This document shows, piece by piece, positions 53,119 through 62,797 of a DNA stretch of 64,000 nucleotides. Position numbers and translations under genes: made by a program. Every line of letters starts with the position of its first letter. Positions within the stretch are counted from its first letter, which is position 1. Under the pieces are notes generated by a model that made no database searches, was not told where the DNA came from, and was given only the letters and a program-made list of their open reading frames with translations. Where the stretch lies: the NCBI RefSeq assembly GCF_019599145.1, contig NZ_CP080647.1, forward strand, positions 7,750,001 to 7,814,000, written 5' to 3'. The stretch comes from Streptomyces akebiae (GTDB lineage Bacteria > Actinomycetota > Actinomycetes > Streptomycetales > Streptomycetaceae).

Positions 53119-54885
53119 ATGGCGGCGCAGTTCGGTCTGAGGCTCCGCAAGGGGGCGGCCACCACCGTCCTGGCCGCGGCCACGGTGGCGGCGATGGCCG
53201 CCTCCCAGGCCCCGGGAGTGACCACCGACGGCGCGGGCAGACAGACCACGGGCTCGCCCTCCCCGGAGATGAGCACCCAGGCCGACGAGACCGCCTCCGG
53301 CAACTCCCGGTACTACACGGACCTTCCGCCCCTCGACAGCCCCAACCCGACGACGGGGACGGGCGACGGCTCGGGCACGACCGGCGGCTCCGAGCGCGGC
53401 ATACCGGCGACCGTCCTCGACGCCTACAAGCAGGCCGAGGCGTCCCTGCGCGAGTCCAAGCCCGGCTGCAACCTGCCCTGGCAACTCCTCGCCGCCATCG
53501 GCAAGGTCGAGTCCGGCCAGGCGCGCGGCGGCCGTGTCGACGCCGAGGGCACGACGATCGGCAAGATCCTCGGTCCCCAGCTCAACGGCAACGGCTTCGC
53601 GAACATCAGCGACACCGACGACGGCGCCTACGACGACGACCGCACGCACGACCGTGCGGTCGGCCCCATGCAGTTCATCCCCTCCACCTGGGAGTGGGCG
53701 GGCCGCGACGGCAACGACGACGGAGCCGAGGACCCCAACAACATCTACGACGCCGCCCTCGCCGCCGGCCACTACCTGTGCCGCTTCGACTGGGACCTGT
53801 CGAACGACGCCAACCTGCGCAGCGCGATCCTCAGCTACAACAACTCGACGGAGTACTACAACACCGTCATGAGGTGGCTGGAGCACTACCGCGACGGCAC
53901 CCACGAGATCCCGGACGGCACCGGCTCCCTTCCCCAGACGCCGAGCGGTGGCAACAGCAACAACACCGGCGGCGGCAACAGCGGCGGCCGCAACGGCGGT
54001 GGCTCCACGACGAGCCCCAGCCCCAGCCCCAAGCCGTCGAATCCGTCGAAGCCGTCGAAGCCGGGTACCGGCGAGCCGGGCGGTGGCGGCAGCACCCCGA
54101 AGCCGCCCACCACCACACCGCCCACCCCGACGGACACCGTGCACCACCTGGAGAACGCGGGCGCGTCGAACCTCACGGCCATGGCCGGGGACACCTTCAC
54201 CGGCAAGCTCGCCACCCGCACGGAGACCAAGGCCGGCAAGGCCGTCGCGAAGGTCCGGGTCCGCTTCACCGTCGTCGGCGACACCGACACCACGTTCATC
54301 GGCGGCGAGAAGGTGGCGACCGTGATCACCGACAGCGCGGGCAAGGCCACCGCCCCCGCGCTCGTGGCCGGCGAGAAGACCGGCACCGTCACGGTCCGGA
54401 CCACCGTCGTGGGCCGCTCGGTGACCGCCCTGGACCACAAGGTCACCGTCACCGCCCGCGGGGCCGACGCCCTCGCCCGCACCGGCACCACCGCGCTGAC
54501 CTGCGTGCCGAACGGCGAGTTCGCCGAGCAGATCGAGGTCAAGGCCACCTACAAGGGAGAGGTCGCCGACAAGGTCGCCGTCAGGGCGACCCTGATCAAG
54601 TCCCTCCTCGACACCACCGCGAACGACAAGGGCCCCTACTTCAAGGACGCGGCGGGCAACCCCGTACGCACCCTGACCGCCCTGGAGACCGACGCCGACG
54701 GTCTCCTCAAGCTCCCGAAGCTCTACTCCGACGACGCCACCGGCACGTTCCTGCTCCGCGTCGAGACCGAGGGCGGCGCGACCCTCACGCTCGAACTGAA
54801 GGTGGAGGACCAGGCCGAGACGACCGAGCCCACGCAGCCCACCGAGACGACCGAGCCGACGACGCCGAGCCCCAGCGAGTCGTAG
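53119..54885 (+). CDS. Secreted lytic transglycosylase with C-terminal Ig-like repeats
   Basis: A 588-residue exported cell-wall enzyme. Signal-like start RLRKGAATTVLAAATVAAMAA. The SLT domain (about residues 105-260) has LLAAIGKVESGQARGG with catalytic Glu131, RAVGPMQFIPSTWEWAG, and NNIYDAALAAGHYLC. A Gly/Ser/Pro linker (about 275-340) follows, then two beta-rich Ig-like modules, ending in a Thr/Pro/Glu tail. It should cleave peptidoglycan glycan strands with 1,6-anhydro products. ATG follows GGGAGGGG by eight bases. A perfect terminator follows. Confidence 0.92.
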   Translation: MAAQFGLRLRKGAATTVLAAATVAAMAASQAPGVTTDGAGRQTTGSPSPEMSTQADETASGNSRYYTDLPPLDSPNPTTGTGDGSGTTGGSERGIPATVLDAYKQAEASLRESKPGCNLPWQLLAAIGKVESGQARGGRVDAEGTTIGKILGPQLNGNGFANISDTDDGAYDDDRTHDRAVGPMQFIPSTWEWAGRDGNDDGAEDPNNIYDAALAAGHYLCRFDWDLSNDANLRSAILSYNNSTEYYNTVMRWLEHYRDGTHEIPDGTGSLPQTPSGGNSNNTGGGNSGGRNGGGSTTSPSPSPKPSNPSKPSKPGTGEPGGGGSTPKPPTTTPPTPTDTVHHLENAGASNLTAMAGDTFTGKLATRTETKAGKAVAKVRVRFTVVGDTDTTFIGGEKVATVITDSAGKATAPALVAGEKTGTVTVRTTVVGRSVTALDHKVTVTARGADALARTGTTALTCVPNGEFAEQIEVKATYKGEVADKVAVRATLIKSLLDTTANDKGPYFKDAAGNPVRTLTALETDADGLLKLPKLYSDDATGTFLLRVETEGGATLTLELKVEDQAETTEPTQPTETTEPTTPSPSES

Positions 54886-54909
54886 ACCTCTCGGTCGTCC
54901 GTACGGCCG

Positions 54910-54943
54910 CGGCGGCGCCCCTCCCGGAGGAGGGGCGCCGCCG
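54910..54943 (+). terminator. Terminator after the lytic transglycosylase
   Basis: Arms cggcggcgcccctcc (54910-54924) and ggaggggcgccgccg (54929-54943) pair perfectly around a four-base loop, 24 bp after the stop. Confidence 0.92.
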
Positions 54944-55043
54944 TATGTGCGCGACGTGTTCTCATCTCGCCCGCACGTTGCTACGGTGCCGCACCTGACG
55001 AAGTATCAGTTCCCGTCATGAGGCCCGTAGCCGGGAGGTCCGT

Positions 55044-55178
55044 ATGCGTGCCCTGATCGCCGCCGCGACCGGTCTCGCCCTCGCCTTCGCCCTGGTGTTC
55101 ACGCTCACCGCGCTGGGCTCACCGACGGGGAAGACGTCACCGAAACCACTGTTGACGACGGTCCCCGCACATCCGTGA
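55044..55178 (+). CDS. SPW_0924-type small membrane protein
   Basis: A 44-residue protein. It has one hydrophobic helix (LIAAATGLALAFALVFTLTA) and the tail GSPTGKTSPKPLLTTVPAHP, which I recognise as the SPW_0924 family, a small streptomycete protein found beside DUF3068 genes. GGGAGG lies six bases before the ATG. The helix is either a signal or a single membrane span; the short tail would face outward. The DUF3068 gene starts 23 bp downstream, so the two are probably co-translated. Confidence 0.8.
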   Translation: MRALIAAATGLALAFALVFTLTALGSPTGKTSPKPLLTTVPAHP

Positions 55179-55201
55179 CCCGCCAGGGAGGGAGGCCCGA
55201 G

Positions 55202-56194
55202 ATGCGCCGTAGGTCCGGTCTGATCCTGCTCGCGCTCGCCGTGTTCTTCACCGCGCTGTCCCCACTGCTGCGCTGGTACGCCTTTCCGAACCTGGCCAAG
55301 ATCCCGGCGAACCAGTACCAGGACATGGTCCTGGAGGCCAAGGACGCCACCCTCCTCGACTACGGCACGATGACCGCCCGTACGGTGCCGAAGGTCACCA
55401 TCGTGCAGACCCTCAAGGGCAACGTGGAGGCCTCCGAGGAGATCGAGAAGACGACCGACCGGGACGTCGTCGTCTGGGACGGCCTGTCGTACGTCCAGGG
55501 CCCCGACGGCGAGATGGTCTCCCGCATCCCCGAGCGCTACATCTTCGACGCACACACCCAGGAGCCCGTCCACGCCAAGGGCGAGATGGTGGACGGCGAC
55601 CCCGTGGAACGTCGGGGCCTGGAGTTCAAGTGGCCCTTCCTCACGGAGAAGAGGGACTACGAGTACTTCGACGCCCAGGCCCGGATCACCGCCCCCATCC
55701 ACTACAAGGGCACCCAGGACTTCCGCGGCGTCGAGGTCTACTACTTCGAACAGACCATCCCCTGGACCGAGGTGCCCTTCCCCCGGACCATGCCCGTGGA
55801 GGGCATCACCCGGGAGACGGTCGCGCAGACGGGCACGACCCGCTGGTACACCACGGTCCGCAGGTTCTGGGTGGAACCCGTCACCGGCGCCCCCGTCTAC
55901 GGCGAGGAGATCCACAAGGAGGAACTGCGCGGCGGCACGCTCCTGGGCGACCGCGAGAAGGTGACCGCCTTCGCCGGTCACGTGAAGATGCGCGAGGACT
56001 ACATCGACCACACCGTCGACCTGGTCACGTCCCAGCGCACCCTCGTCCTCCTCATGACCTCCTACCTCCCCTGGGGATTCCTGGGCCTAGGCCTGCTGCT
56101 GCTCGCCCTCTCCCTCTACGTCGAGGCCCGCGGCCGCAGGCCCGGCGAACCGGAGTCCGCGAGGCCCCCGGCGTCCGAGCCGGTCAACGCCTGA
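55202..56194 (+). CDS. DUF3068 (PorA-like) membrane protein
   Basis: A 330-residue protein with one N-terminal helix (RSGLILLALAVFFTALSPLL) and one C-terminal helix (LLMTSYLPWGFLGLGLLLLALSLY), leaving ~260 residues outside the membrane. The outer domain is beta-rich. Conserved stretches include PRTMPVEGITRETV and RRFWVEPVTGAPVYGEE. This family is often labelled porin PorA, but no pore activity can be inferred here. ATG at 55202 is chosen since GGGAGGGAGG lies upstream; GTG at 55175 would overlap the small gene. Ends 11 bp inside the convergent hrpB. Confidence 0.87.
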   Translation: MRRRSGLILLALAVFFTALSPLLRWYAFPNLAKIPANQYQDMVLEAKDATLLDYGTMTARTVPKVTIVQTLKGNVEASEEIEKTTDRDVVVWDGLSYVQGPDGEMVSRIPERYIFDAHTQEPVHAKGEMVDGDPVERRGLEFKWPFLTEKRDYEYFDAQARITAPIHYKGTQDFRGVEVYYFEQTIPWTEVPFPRTMPVEGITRETVAQTGTTRWYTTVRRFWVEPVTGAPVYGEEIHKEELRGGTLLGDREKVTAFAGHVKMREDYIDHTVDLVTSQRTLVLLMTSYLPWGFLGLGLLLLALSLYVEARGRRPGEPESARPPASEPVNA

Positions 56195-58772
56195 GCCGCG
56201 CGTTGGTGTACCGGGTGGGCTCGGCCGTCGCCGGGTCCTCCGGCCACGGATGCCTGGGATACCGGCCCCGCAACTCCGCCCGTACGGCCCGGTACCCGTC
56301 CCGCCAGAACGAGGCGAGATCGGCGGTGACGGCGGCGGGCCGCCCGGCGGGGGACAGCAGATGCACCAGCACGGGCACCCCGGCCAGTACCGGCGACTCC
56401 CGCAGCCCGAACATCTCCTGCAGCTTCACCGCCAGCACCGGCTGTTCGGGCCGGGAGTAGTCGACCCGGATCCGCGACCCGCTCGGTACCTCGATCCGCT
56501 CGGGCGCCAGCTCGTCCAGCCGTGCGGCGTCCCCCGTGGCCCACGGCAGCAGCCGCTTCAGCCCCTCCCCGGCATCGATCCGCCCGAGGTCGGCCCGCCG
56601 TCGGGCCCGGCTCACCTCGGGCTCCAACCACTCCTCCACGCGCGCGTGCAGGGCGCCGTCGGACACATCGGGCCACGGTTCACCCAGCCGCTCCCGCAAG
56701 AACGCCAGCCGCTCCCGCAACCGCGCCGCGTCCTGGGACCACCGCAACAGCCCGAACCCCTCGTCCCGCAGCCCTTCCAGCAACGCCTGCCGAACAAGTG
56801 CGGGCGCCGCCTCCCGCAACGGCCGCACCGCCAACTCCACGGCCCCCAGCCGCTCCACCCGCCGTGCCACGACGTCCCCGTCCCGCCACGCGACCTCCTC
56901 GTCCCGGCGGTACAGCTCCCCGGCCGCCTCCCGGGCGACCCCCTCGTCGACCGCGACCCCGAGCCGCACGCGCGCGTGCCCGCTCCCCACCGCCCGGTCG
57001 GCCACAGCCACGGAGATCCAGGGCACCCCTCGCAATCCGGACCCCTCCGCCACCTCGGCCCGGGTCCCGGACACCATCAGAAACGCCCCGCCCTCCCCCC
57101 GGGCCACCCTCTCCGGGAACGCCAGAGCCGCCACCACCCCGACCCCGCGATCGCCCCCGGCAGCCGCCCACCCACCCGCCTGCGCCTCACCCGTTCGGGA
57201 GTCCTGGGCCGGGGCGGGATGGGAAGGAGTCCCGGTCTGAGGCCCGGTCTGAGTCCCGGTCTGAGACGCGGACGGGGACGCGGTCCGCAGCCGCCGGACC
57301 TCGGTGCGCCAGCGAGCCGCGTAGGCGTCACCCCCGTGCCGGGCGCGGCGCAGCGCGGCGGCCAGGTCGTCGCCGTACTCCCGCGGCGGCTCCTCGCTCA
57401 GCAGCGCGACCACCTCGGCCGCGCACTCGGCTCCCACCAGCGGCGTCGCGTCGAGGAGGGCGCGGGCCAGCCGTGGGTGGAGCCCGAGCCGGGACATACG
57501 GACACCGCGTTCCGTGGCGTGCCCCGTGGGGGAGACGGCACCGATCGCGGAGAGGACGTTCCGGGCTGCCGCCATCGCCCCACCGGGCGGCGGATCCAGC
57601 AACGCCAGCCCGGTGGCCTCCGGGTCGCCCCAGCACGCCGCCTGCAACGCGAACGCCGTCAGGTCGGCCACCTTGATCTCCGGCGAGGGGAAGCGTGGCA
57701 GGCGGGCGTCCTCGGCCTCCGCCCAGCACCGGTAGACGGTGCCCGGGGCCTCGCGCCCCGCCCGCCCGGCCCGTTGCCGTCCGGCCGCCCGCGAGGCCCG
57801 GACCGTCGTCAGCGAGCCGATGCCCCGCGCGTGGTCGACCCGCGGCTCGCGCGCGAGCCCGGAGTCGACGACCACCCGCACCCCGGGCACCGTCAGCGAG
57901 GACTCGGCCACCGACGTCGCCAGCACCACCCGCCGCCGCTCCCCGCCCGCCAGCACCGCGTCCTGCACCGCCGCCGGCGCCCGCCCGTGCACCTGGAGCA
58001 CGTCCACGTCACCGAGCCCGCCCAGTTGTCCCGCCACGCGCGCGATCTCGCCCACCCCCGGCAGGAAGCACAGGACGTCGCCCTCCCGTTCGGTCAGCGC
58101 CCGCCGCACCACCGACGCGACATGCGTCAGCGCCGCCGGGTCCACCCGCATCCCGTGCGGCGGCCGTACCGGACGGGCCGGCGGCGCCCACACCACCTCG
58201 ACCGGATACGACACCCCCTCGGCCGCCACCACCGGCGCCCCGCCCAACAGCCGCGCCCAGCCCTCGGCGTCGGTCGTCGCCGACGCCGCCACCAGCCGCA
58301 GCTCGGGCCGCAGCGCCGCCCTGACGTCGAGCAGGAACGCCGCGACCGTGTCCGCGTCCAGATGCCGTTCATGGCACTCGTCGAGCACGACGACGTCGAC
58401 CCCGGGCAGCTCCTGGTCCCGCTGCAACCGTTGCAGCAGCACGCCGGTGGTGACGACCTCCACGCGCGTGCGCGGCCCCACCACCCGCTCGCCGCGCACG
58501 GTGTGGCCGACGCTCTCGCCCACCTTCTCGCCCAGCAGCCACGCCATCCGGCGGGCCGCCGCCCGCGCCGCGATCCGCCGAGGCTCGGCGACGACCACCC
58601 GACGCGCCGGCCCGCCGTCCGACAGCCCCGCGAGGGCCAGGGGCACCAGCGTCGTCTTGCCGGTGCCGGGCGGCGCCACGAGGACCGCGGTGCCGTGCCC
58701 TTCCAGGGCCTCGGCCAACGAAGGCAGGGCAGCGCGCACGGGCAGCGCGTCCAGGGCGTCGTAACGGATCAC
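56184..58772 (-). CDS. hrpB: ATP-dependent helicase HrpB
   Basis: An 862-residue DEAH-type RNA helicase. Walker A APPGTGKTT (residues 33-41), TTGVLLQRLQRD, the DECH box in VVVLDECHERH (about 130), SAT in VAASATTD, and C-terminal helicase VLATSVAESSLTVPGV with QRAGRAGREAPGTVYRCW. The HrpB-specific C-terminal domain ends SFWRDGYRAVRAELRGRYPRHPWPEDP, which is diagnostic. HrpB function in bacteria is poorly defined. A short Thr/Gln/Gly-rich repeat (TGTQTGPQTGTP) interrupts the middle. Confidence 0.93.
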   Translation of the reverse strand: MIRYDALDALPVRAALPSLAEALEGHGTAVLVAPPGTGKTTLVPLALAGLSDGGPARRVVVAEPRRIAARAAARRMAWLLGEKVGESVGHTVRGERVVGPRTRVEVVTTGVLLQRLQRDQELPGVDVVVLDECHERHLDADTVAAFLLDVRAALRPELRLVAASATTDAEGWARLLGGAPVVAAEGVSYPVEVVWAPPARPVRPPHGMRVDPAALTHVASVVRRALTEREGDVLCFLPGVGEIARVAGQLGGLGDVDVLQVHGRAPAAVQDAVLAGGERRRVVLATSVAESSLTVPGVRVVVDSGLAREPRVDHARGIGSLTTVRASRAAGRQRAGRAGREAPGTVYRCWAEAEDARLPRFPSPEIKVADLTAFALQAACWGDPEATGLALLDPPPGGAMAAARNVLSAIGAVSPTGHATERGVRMSRLGLHPRLARALLDATPLVGAECAAEVVALLSEEPPREYGDDLAAALRRARHGGDAYAARWRTEVRRLRTASPSASQTGTQTGPQTGTPSHPAPAQDSRTGEAQAGGWAAAGGDRGVGVVAALAFPERVARGEGGAFLMVSGTRAEVAEGSGLRGVPWISVAVADRAVGSGHARVRLGVAVDEGVAREAAGELYRRDEEVAWRDGDVVARRVERLGAVELAVRPLREAAPALVRQALLEGLRDEGFGLLRWSQDAARLRERLAFLRERLGEPWPDVSDGALHARVEEWLEPEVSRARRRADLGRIDAGEGLKRLLPWATGDAARLDELAPERIEVPSGSRIRVDYSRPEQPVLAVKLQEMFGLRESPVLAGVPVLVHLLSPAGRPAAVTADLASFWRDGYRAVRAELRGRYPRHPWPEDPATAEPTRYTNARLRR

Positions 58773-58797
58773 GCCCCCAGTGTGTCGCGTGCCCGTC

Positions 58798-59715
58798 TCA
58801 GTCCCGCTCGCACACGAAGATCGCCGTCCCCGGGATCAGATGGCCGCGCAGTGGGGACCAGCCGCCCCACTCGGAGGTGTTCCAGGCGGGCCACTCCGGC
58901 TCGACGAGGTCGACCAGACGGAAGCCGGCGGCCACGACGTCACGGACGCGGTCGCCGATCGTGCGGTGGTGCTCCACGTACACCGCCCGCCCCCGCTCGT
59001 CCTGCTCGACGTACGGAGTGCGGTCGAAGTAGGAGGCGGAGACGGACAGCCCCTCCGGGCCTGGCTCGTCGGGGAAGGCCCAGCGGATCGGATGGGTCAC
59101 CGAGAAGACGAAACGGCCCCCGGGGCGCAGGACGCGGCGGACCTCCCGCAGCACCCGCACCGGGTCGGCGACGAAGGGCAGCGCCCCGTACGCCGAGCAC
59201 GCCAGGTCGAAGGAGGCGTCCGCGAAGGGCAGGTCGCCGGCGTCGGCGCACACCAGGGGGAACGATCCCCCGATGCGCAGCGCGTGCTGCAGCTGGCGGT
59301 GGGACAGGTCCAGGGCCACCGGGCGGGCCCCCTGGGCGGCCAGCCAGCGCGCGCACTGCGCGGCACCGGCGCCGATCTCCAGGACGTCCTTGCCCTTCAG
59401 CTCCTCGGGCGGGCCCAGCAGCTCCGCCTCGATCTCGTCGAGCCCTTCCGGGCCCCACACGAAACGGTCGTCGCCGAGGAACGTGCCGTGCTCGACCTGG
59501 TAGTCGTCGGCGTTCCGGTCCCACCAGCCCCGGTTGGCCCGGGAACTCTCCGCCACCCCGGCATCGCGTCGGGTGGCCTCCGCTTCGTCGGTCCCGGCGG
59601 CACCGGAGGCCCCGTGGGCCTCGACGGCTTCGTGGTCATCGGGCTCTTGGATGATCGGCTCCCTCGTCGTACTCTTCCGTAACCTGCGTGCCGCGACCCG
59701 CTCCGGTGGTGTCAC
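58798..59715 (-). CDS. Class I SAM-dependent methyltransferase
   Basis: About 305 residues. SAM motif I is VLEIGAGAAQCARWLAAQGA, then VALDLSHRQLQHA (motif II), CADAGDLPFADASFDLACSAYGALPFV (motif III/IV), and LREVRRVLRPGGRFVFSVTHPIRW. The conserved lead RGWWDRNADDYQVEHG sits before the fold. I choose GTG at 59715 because GGGAGACC lies upstream, giving a ~55-residue acidic leader; a GTG just before AESSRANRGWW is another choice. Substrate unknown. Divergent from rpsA. Confidence 0.85.
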   Translation of the reverse strand: MTPPERVAARRLRKSTTREPIIQEPDDHEAVEAHGASGAAGTDEAEATRRDAGVAESSRANRGWWDRNADDYQVEHGTFLGDDRFVWGPEGLDEIEAELLGPPEELKGKDVLEIGAGAAQCARWLAAQGARPVALDLSHRQLQHALRIGGSFPLVCADAGDLPFADASFDLACSAYGALPFVADPVRVLREVRRVLRPGGRFVFSVTHPIRWAFPDEPGPEGLSVSASYFDRTPYVEQDERGRAVYVEHHRTIGDRVRDVVAAGFRLVDLVEPEWPAWNTSEWGGWSPLRGHLIPGTAIFVCERD

Positions 59716-59804
59716 GAAAGGGGTCTCCCGGGCCTGCGTGGCCTCAAGGGACAGGTTTTGTGCCGGGTATGCGGCGTTCCGCCCCGGGTGTGCGCCTTCG
59801 CGCA

Positions 59805-59833
59805 TTGACCCTGCCTGGCTGCCCCCGTATGCT
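59805..59833 (+). promoter_or_regulatory. HrdB-type promoter for rpsA
   Basis: TTGACC (59805-59810) and TATGCT (59828-59833) are separated by exactly 17 bp, close to the housekeeping sigma-factor consensus. It predicts a start near 59840 and a leader of about 190 nt before rpsA, long enough for S1 autogenous control. The rest of the 317-bp gap (59716-60032) shows no gene. Confidence 0.75.
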
Positions 59834-60032
59834 ACAAGTTGCGCTGCGGGCCTGCGCACCTCAGACGTAGCAGGCTGCGCTCGCATCTGTCGTATGTCCC
59901 CTCGGTTTTCGAGGCGCCACCGGCTTCATGTCATGTGGTGCTTCCTTGGCTGTCCGGCTTCTTCAGAGCGATACGGGCTCCCGGCGTAGCAGTACCTACG
60001 ACTTCAATGTCCGTACCGGAGCCCTTTCCCAC

Positions 60033-61532
60033 ATGACGAGCAGCACCGAGACCACCGCAACGACCCCGCAGGTTGCGGTCAACGACATCGGTAACGAGGA
60101 AGCCTTCCTCGCCGCGATCGACGAGACGATCAAGTACTTCAACGACGGCGACATCGTCGACGGCGTCATCGTGAAGGTCGACCGGGACGAGGTCCTGCTC
60201 GACATCGGTTACAAGACCGAAGGTGTCATCCCGAGCCGCGAGCTCTCGATCAAGCACGACGTCGACCCCAACGAGGTCGTCGCCGTCGGTGACGAGATCG
60301 AGGCCCTCGTCCTCCAGAAGGAGGACAAGGAAGGCCGCCTGATCCTCTCGAAGAAGCGCGCCCAGTACGAGCGTGCCTGGGGCACCATCGAGAAGATCAA
60401 GGAAGAGGACGGCATCGTCACCGGTACCGTCATCGAGGTCGTCAAGGGTGGTCTCATCCTCGACATCGGCCTCCGTGGCTTCCTGCCGGCCTCCCTCGTC
60501 GAGATGCGCCGTGTCCGCGACCTCCAGCCCTACGTGGGCAAGGAGCTCGAGGCGAAGATCATCGAGCTGGACAAGAACCGCAACAACGTGGTCCTGTCCC
60601 GCCGTGCCTGGCTGGAGCAGACCCAGTCCGAGGTCCGCCAGACGTTCCTCACGACCCTCCAGAAGGGTCAGGTCCGCTCCGGCGTGGTCTCCTCGATCGT
60701 CAACTTCGGTGCCTTCGTGGACCTGGGTGGCGTCGACGGTCTGGTCCACGTCTCCGAGCTGTCCTGGAAGCACATCGACCACCCCTCCGAGGTCGTCGAG
60801 GTCGGCCAGGAGGTCACGGTCGAGGTCCTCGACGTCGACATGGACCGCGAGCGCGTCTCCCTGTCGCTGAAGGCGACCCAGGAAGACCCGTGGCAGCAGT
60901 TCGCCCGGACCCACCAGATCGGCCAGGTCGTGCCCGGCAAGGTCACGAAGCTGGTTCCGTTCGGTGCGTTCGTCCGCGTGGACGAGGGCATCGAGGGTCT
61001 GGTCCACATCTCCGAGCTGGCCGAGCGCCACGTGGAGATCCCGGAGCAGGTCGTCCAGGTCAACGACGAGATCTTCGTCAAGGTCATCGACATCGACCTC
61101 GAGCGTCGTCGCATCAGCCTCTCGCTGAAGCAGGCCAACGAGTCCTTCGGTTCGGACCCGGCCTCGGTCGAGTTCGACCCGACGCTGTACGGCATGGCCG
61201 CGTCGTACGACGACCAGGGCAACTACATCTACCCCGAGGGCTTCGACCCCGAGACCAACGACTGGCTCGAGGGCTACGAGACCCAGCGCGAGGCTTGGGA
61301 GGGCCAGTACGCCGAGGCGCAGCAGCGCTTCGAGCAGCACCAGGCCCAGGTCATCAAGTCCCGCGAGGCCGACGCCGCTGCCGCGGCCGAGGGCGGCGAC
61401 GCCGCGGGTGCGGCTCCGGCCGCGGGTGGCGGCGGCTCGTACTCCTCCGAGGGTGCGGACACCTCCGGTGCCCTCGCTTCGGACGAGGCCCTGGCTGCCC
61501 TGCGCGAGAAGCTGGCCGGCGGCCAGAGCTGA
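60033..61532 (+). CDS. rpsA: 30S ribosomal protein S1
   Basis: A 499-residue RNA-binding protein that helps recruit mRNA to the 30S subunit. Four S1 domains start near residues 38 (GDIVDGVIVKVDRDEVLLDIG), 124 (DGIVTGTVIEVVKGGLILDIG), 210 (KGQVRSGVVSSIVNFGAFVD) and 296 (IGQVVPGKVTKLVPFGAFVR). The first two are the more diverged pair, as usual. A Gln/Ala/Glu-rich coil and an Ala/Gly tail end the protein; actinobacteria have four domains where Escherichia coli has six. ATG at 60033 follows GGAG by 11 bases. Confidence 0.96.
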   Translation: MTSSTETTATTPQVAVNDIGNEEAFLAAIDETIKYFNDGDIVDGVIVKVDRDEVLLDIGYKTEGVIPSRELSIKHDVDPNEVVAVGDEIEALVLQKEDKEGRLILSKKRAQYERAWGTIEKIKEEDGIVTGTVIEVVKGGLILDIGLRGFLPASLVEMRRVRDLQPYVGKELEAKIIELDKNRNNVVLSRRAWLEQTQSEVRQTFLTTLQKGQVRSGVVSSIVNFGAFVDLGGVDGLVHVSELSWKHIDHPSEVVEVGQEVTVEVLDVDMDRERVSLSLKATQEDPWQQFARTHQIGQVVPGKVTKLVPFGAFVRVDEGIEGLVHISELAERHVEIPEQVVQVNDEIFVKVIDIDLERRRISLSLKQANESFGSDPASVEFDPTLYGMAASYDDQGNYIYPEGFDPETNDWLEGYETQREAWEGQYAEAQQRFEQHQAQVIKSREADAAAAAEGGDAAGAAPAAGGGGSYSSEGADTSGALASDEALAALREKLAGGQS

Positions 61533-61564
61533 ACGCTCACGGCTGATCGTTAGCCGATAACACC

Positions 61565-61597
61565 TCGGGCCCGCATCCACCTCGGATGCGGGCCCGA
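61565..61597 (+). terminator. Terminator of rpsA
   Basis: Arms tcgggcccgcatcc (61565-61578) and ggatgcgggcccga (61584-61597) pair perfectly around five bases, 32 bp after the rpsA stop. Confidence 0.9.
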
Positions 61598-61800
61598 AGT
61601 GCGTCCCGGGGCGGGGTGTTGGAACCCCCTCCCGAGCAACGCGCCACCGGACGCGCCCACTTCGCCGGTGACCCGAGCAGCCCCACCCCCGACCGCCGGC
61701 ACGGGGCGTTCGTGCCGGGCCGTGTTCGGGGAGGCGTTCCGGGGAATGCCCGGGCCCGCTCCCGCGTTGTCGAGTACGAACACGAGGAGGAGCGTTCACA

Positions 61801-62739
61801 GTGCTTGATCCGCAAGGTTTGTACGCATGGGAGCCGAAGGGCCTGGCAGTCGTCGACATGGCGCTCGCCCAGGAGTCGGCTGGACTTGTCATGCTCTACC
61901 ACTTCGACGGATACATCGACGCGGGTGAGACGGGCGACCAGATCGTCGAACGGCTCCTCGGCTCGCTGCCCCACCAGGTGGTGGCCCGCTTCGACCACGA
62001 CCGGCTCGTGGACTACCGGGCACGCCGCCCGCTGCTGACGTTCAAGCGCGACCGCTGGAGCGACTACGAGGTTCCCGCCCTGGAGGTGCGGCTCGTCCAG
62101 GACGCCACCGGAGCACCGTTCCTGCTGCTGTCCGGTCCCGAGCCGGACGTGGAGTGGGAGCGTTTCGCGGCCGCCGTCCAGCAGATCGTGGAGCGGCTCG
62201 GCGTGCGCCTGTCGGTGAACTTCCACGGCATCCCCATGGGCGTCCCGCACACCCGCCCGGTCGGCCTCACCCCGCACGGCAACCGGGCCGGGCTCGTCCC
62301 CGGCCACCGCAGCCCCTTCGAGGAAGCCCAGGTGCCCGGCAGCGCCGAGTCCCTCGTGGAGTACCGCCTCATGGAGGCCGGACACGACGTGCTCGGCGTC
62401 GCCGCGCACGTGCCGCACTACATCGCCCGCTCGCCCTACCCGGACGCCGCCCTGACCGTCCTGGAGGCCGTCACGGCCGCCACCGGCCTGGTCCTGCCCT
62501 CCGTCGCCCACGCCCTGCGCACGGAGGCGCACCGCACGCAGACGGAGATCGACCGGCAGATCCGGGAGGGCGACGAGGAACTGGTCGCCCTCGTGCAGGG
62601 CCTGGAGCACCAGTACGACGCCGCCGCGGGCGCCGAGACGCGGGGCAACATGCTCGCCGAGCCCGTCGAGATCCCCTCAGCCGACGAGATCGGTCGGGAG
62701 TTCGAGAAGTTCCTGGCAGAGCGGGAGGGCGAGGGCTGA
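61801..62739 (+). CDS. PAC2-family protein
   Basis: A 312-residue PAC2 (proteasome assembly chaperone-like) protein. Seen are [68 protein letters not shown] and [24 protein letters not shown], matching actinobacterial PAC2 proteins. The eukaryotic relatives assist 20S proteasome assembly; actinobacteria have proteasomes, but a chaperone role is not shown. GTG at 61801 lies behind GAGGAGGAG. Length is typical. Confidence 0.9.
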   Translation: MLDPQGLYAWEPKGLAVVDMALAQESAGLVMLYHFDGYIDAGETGDQIVERLLGSLPHQVVARFDHDRLVDYRARRPLLTFKRDRWSDYEVPALEVRLVQDATGAPFLLLSGPEPDVEWERFAAAVQQIVERLGVRLSVNFHGIPMGVPHTRPVGLTPHGNRAGLVPGHRSPFEEAQVPGSAESLVEYRLMEAGHDVLGVAAHVPHYIARSPYPDAALTVLEAVTAATGLVLPSVAHALRTEAHRTQTEIDRQIREGDEELVALVQGLEHQYDAAAGAETRGNMLAEPVEIPSADEIGREFEKFLAEREGEG

Positions 62740-62797
62740 GCCCCGAGAATCAGGGTCTCCCGCAGTCGTGTCAGCGGCAGGGCCTATGCTGCCGGGC

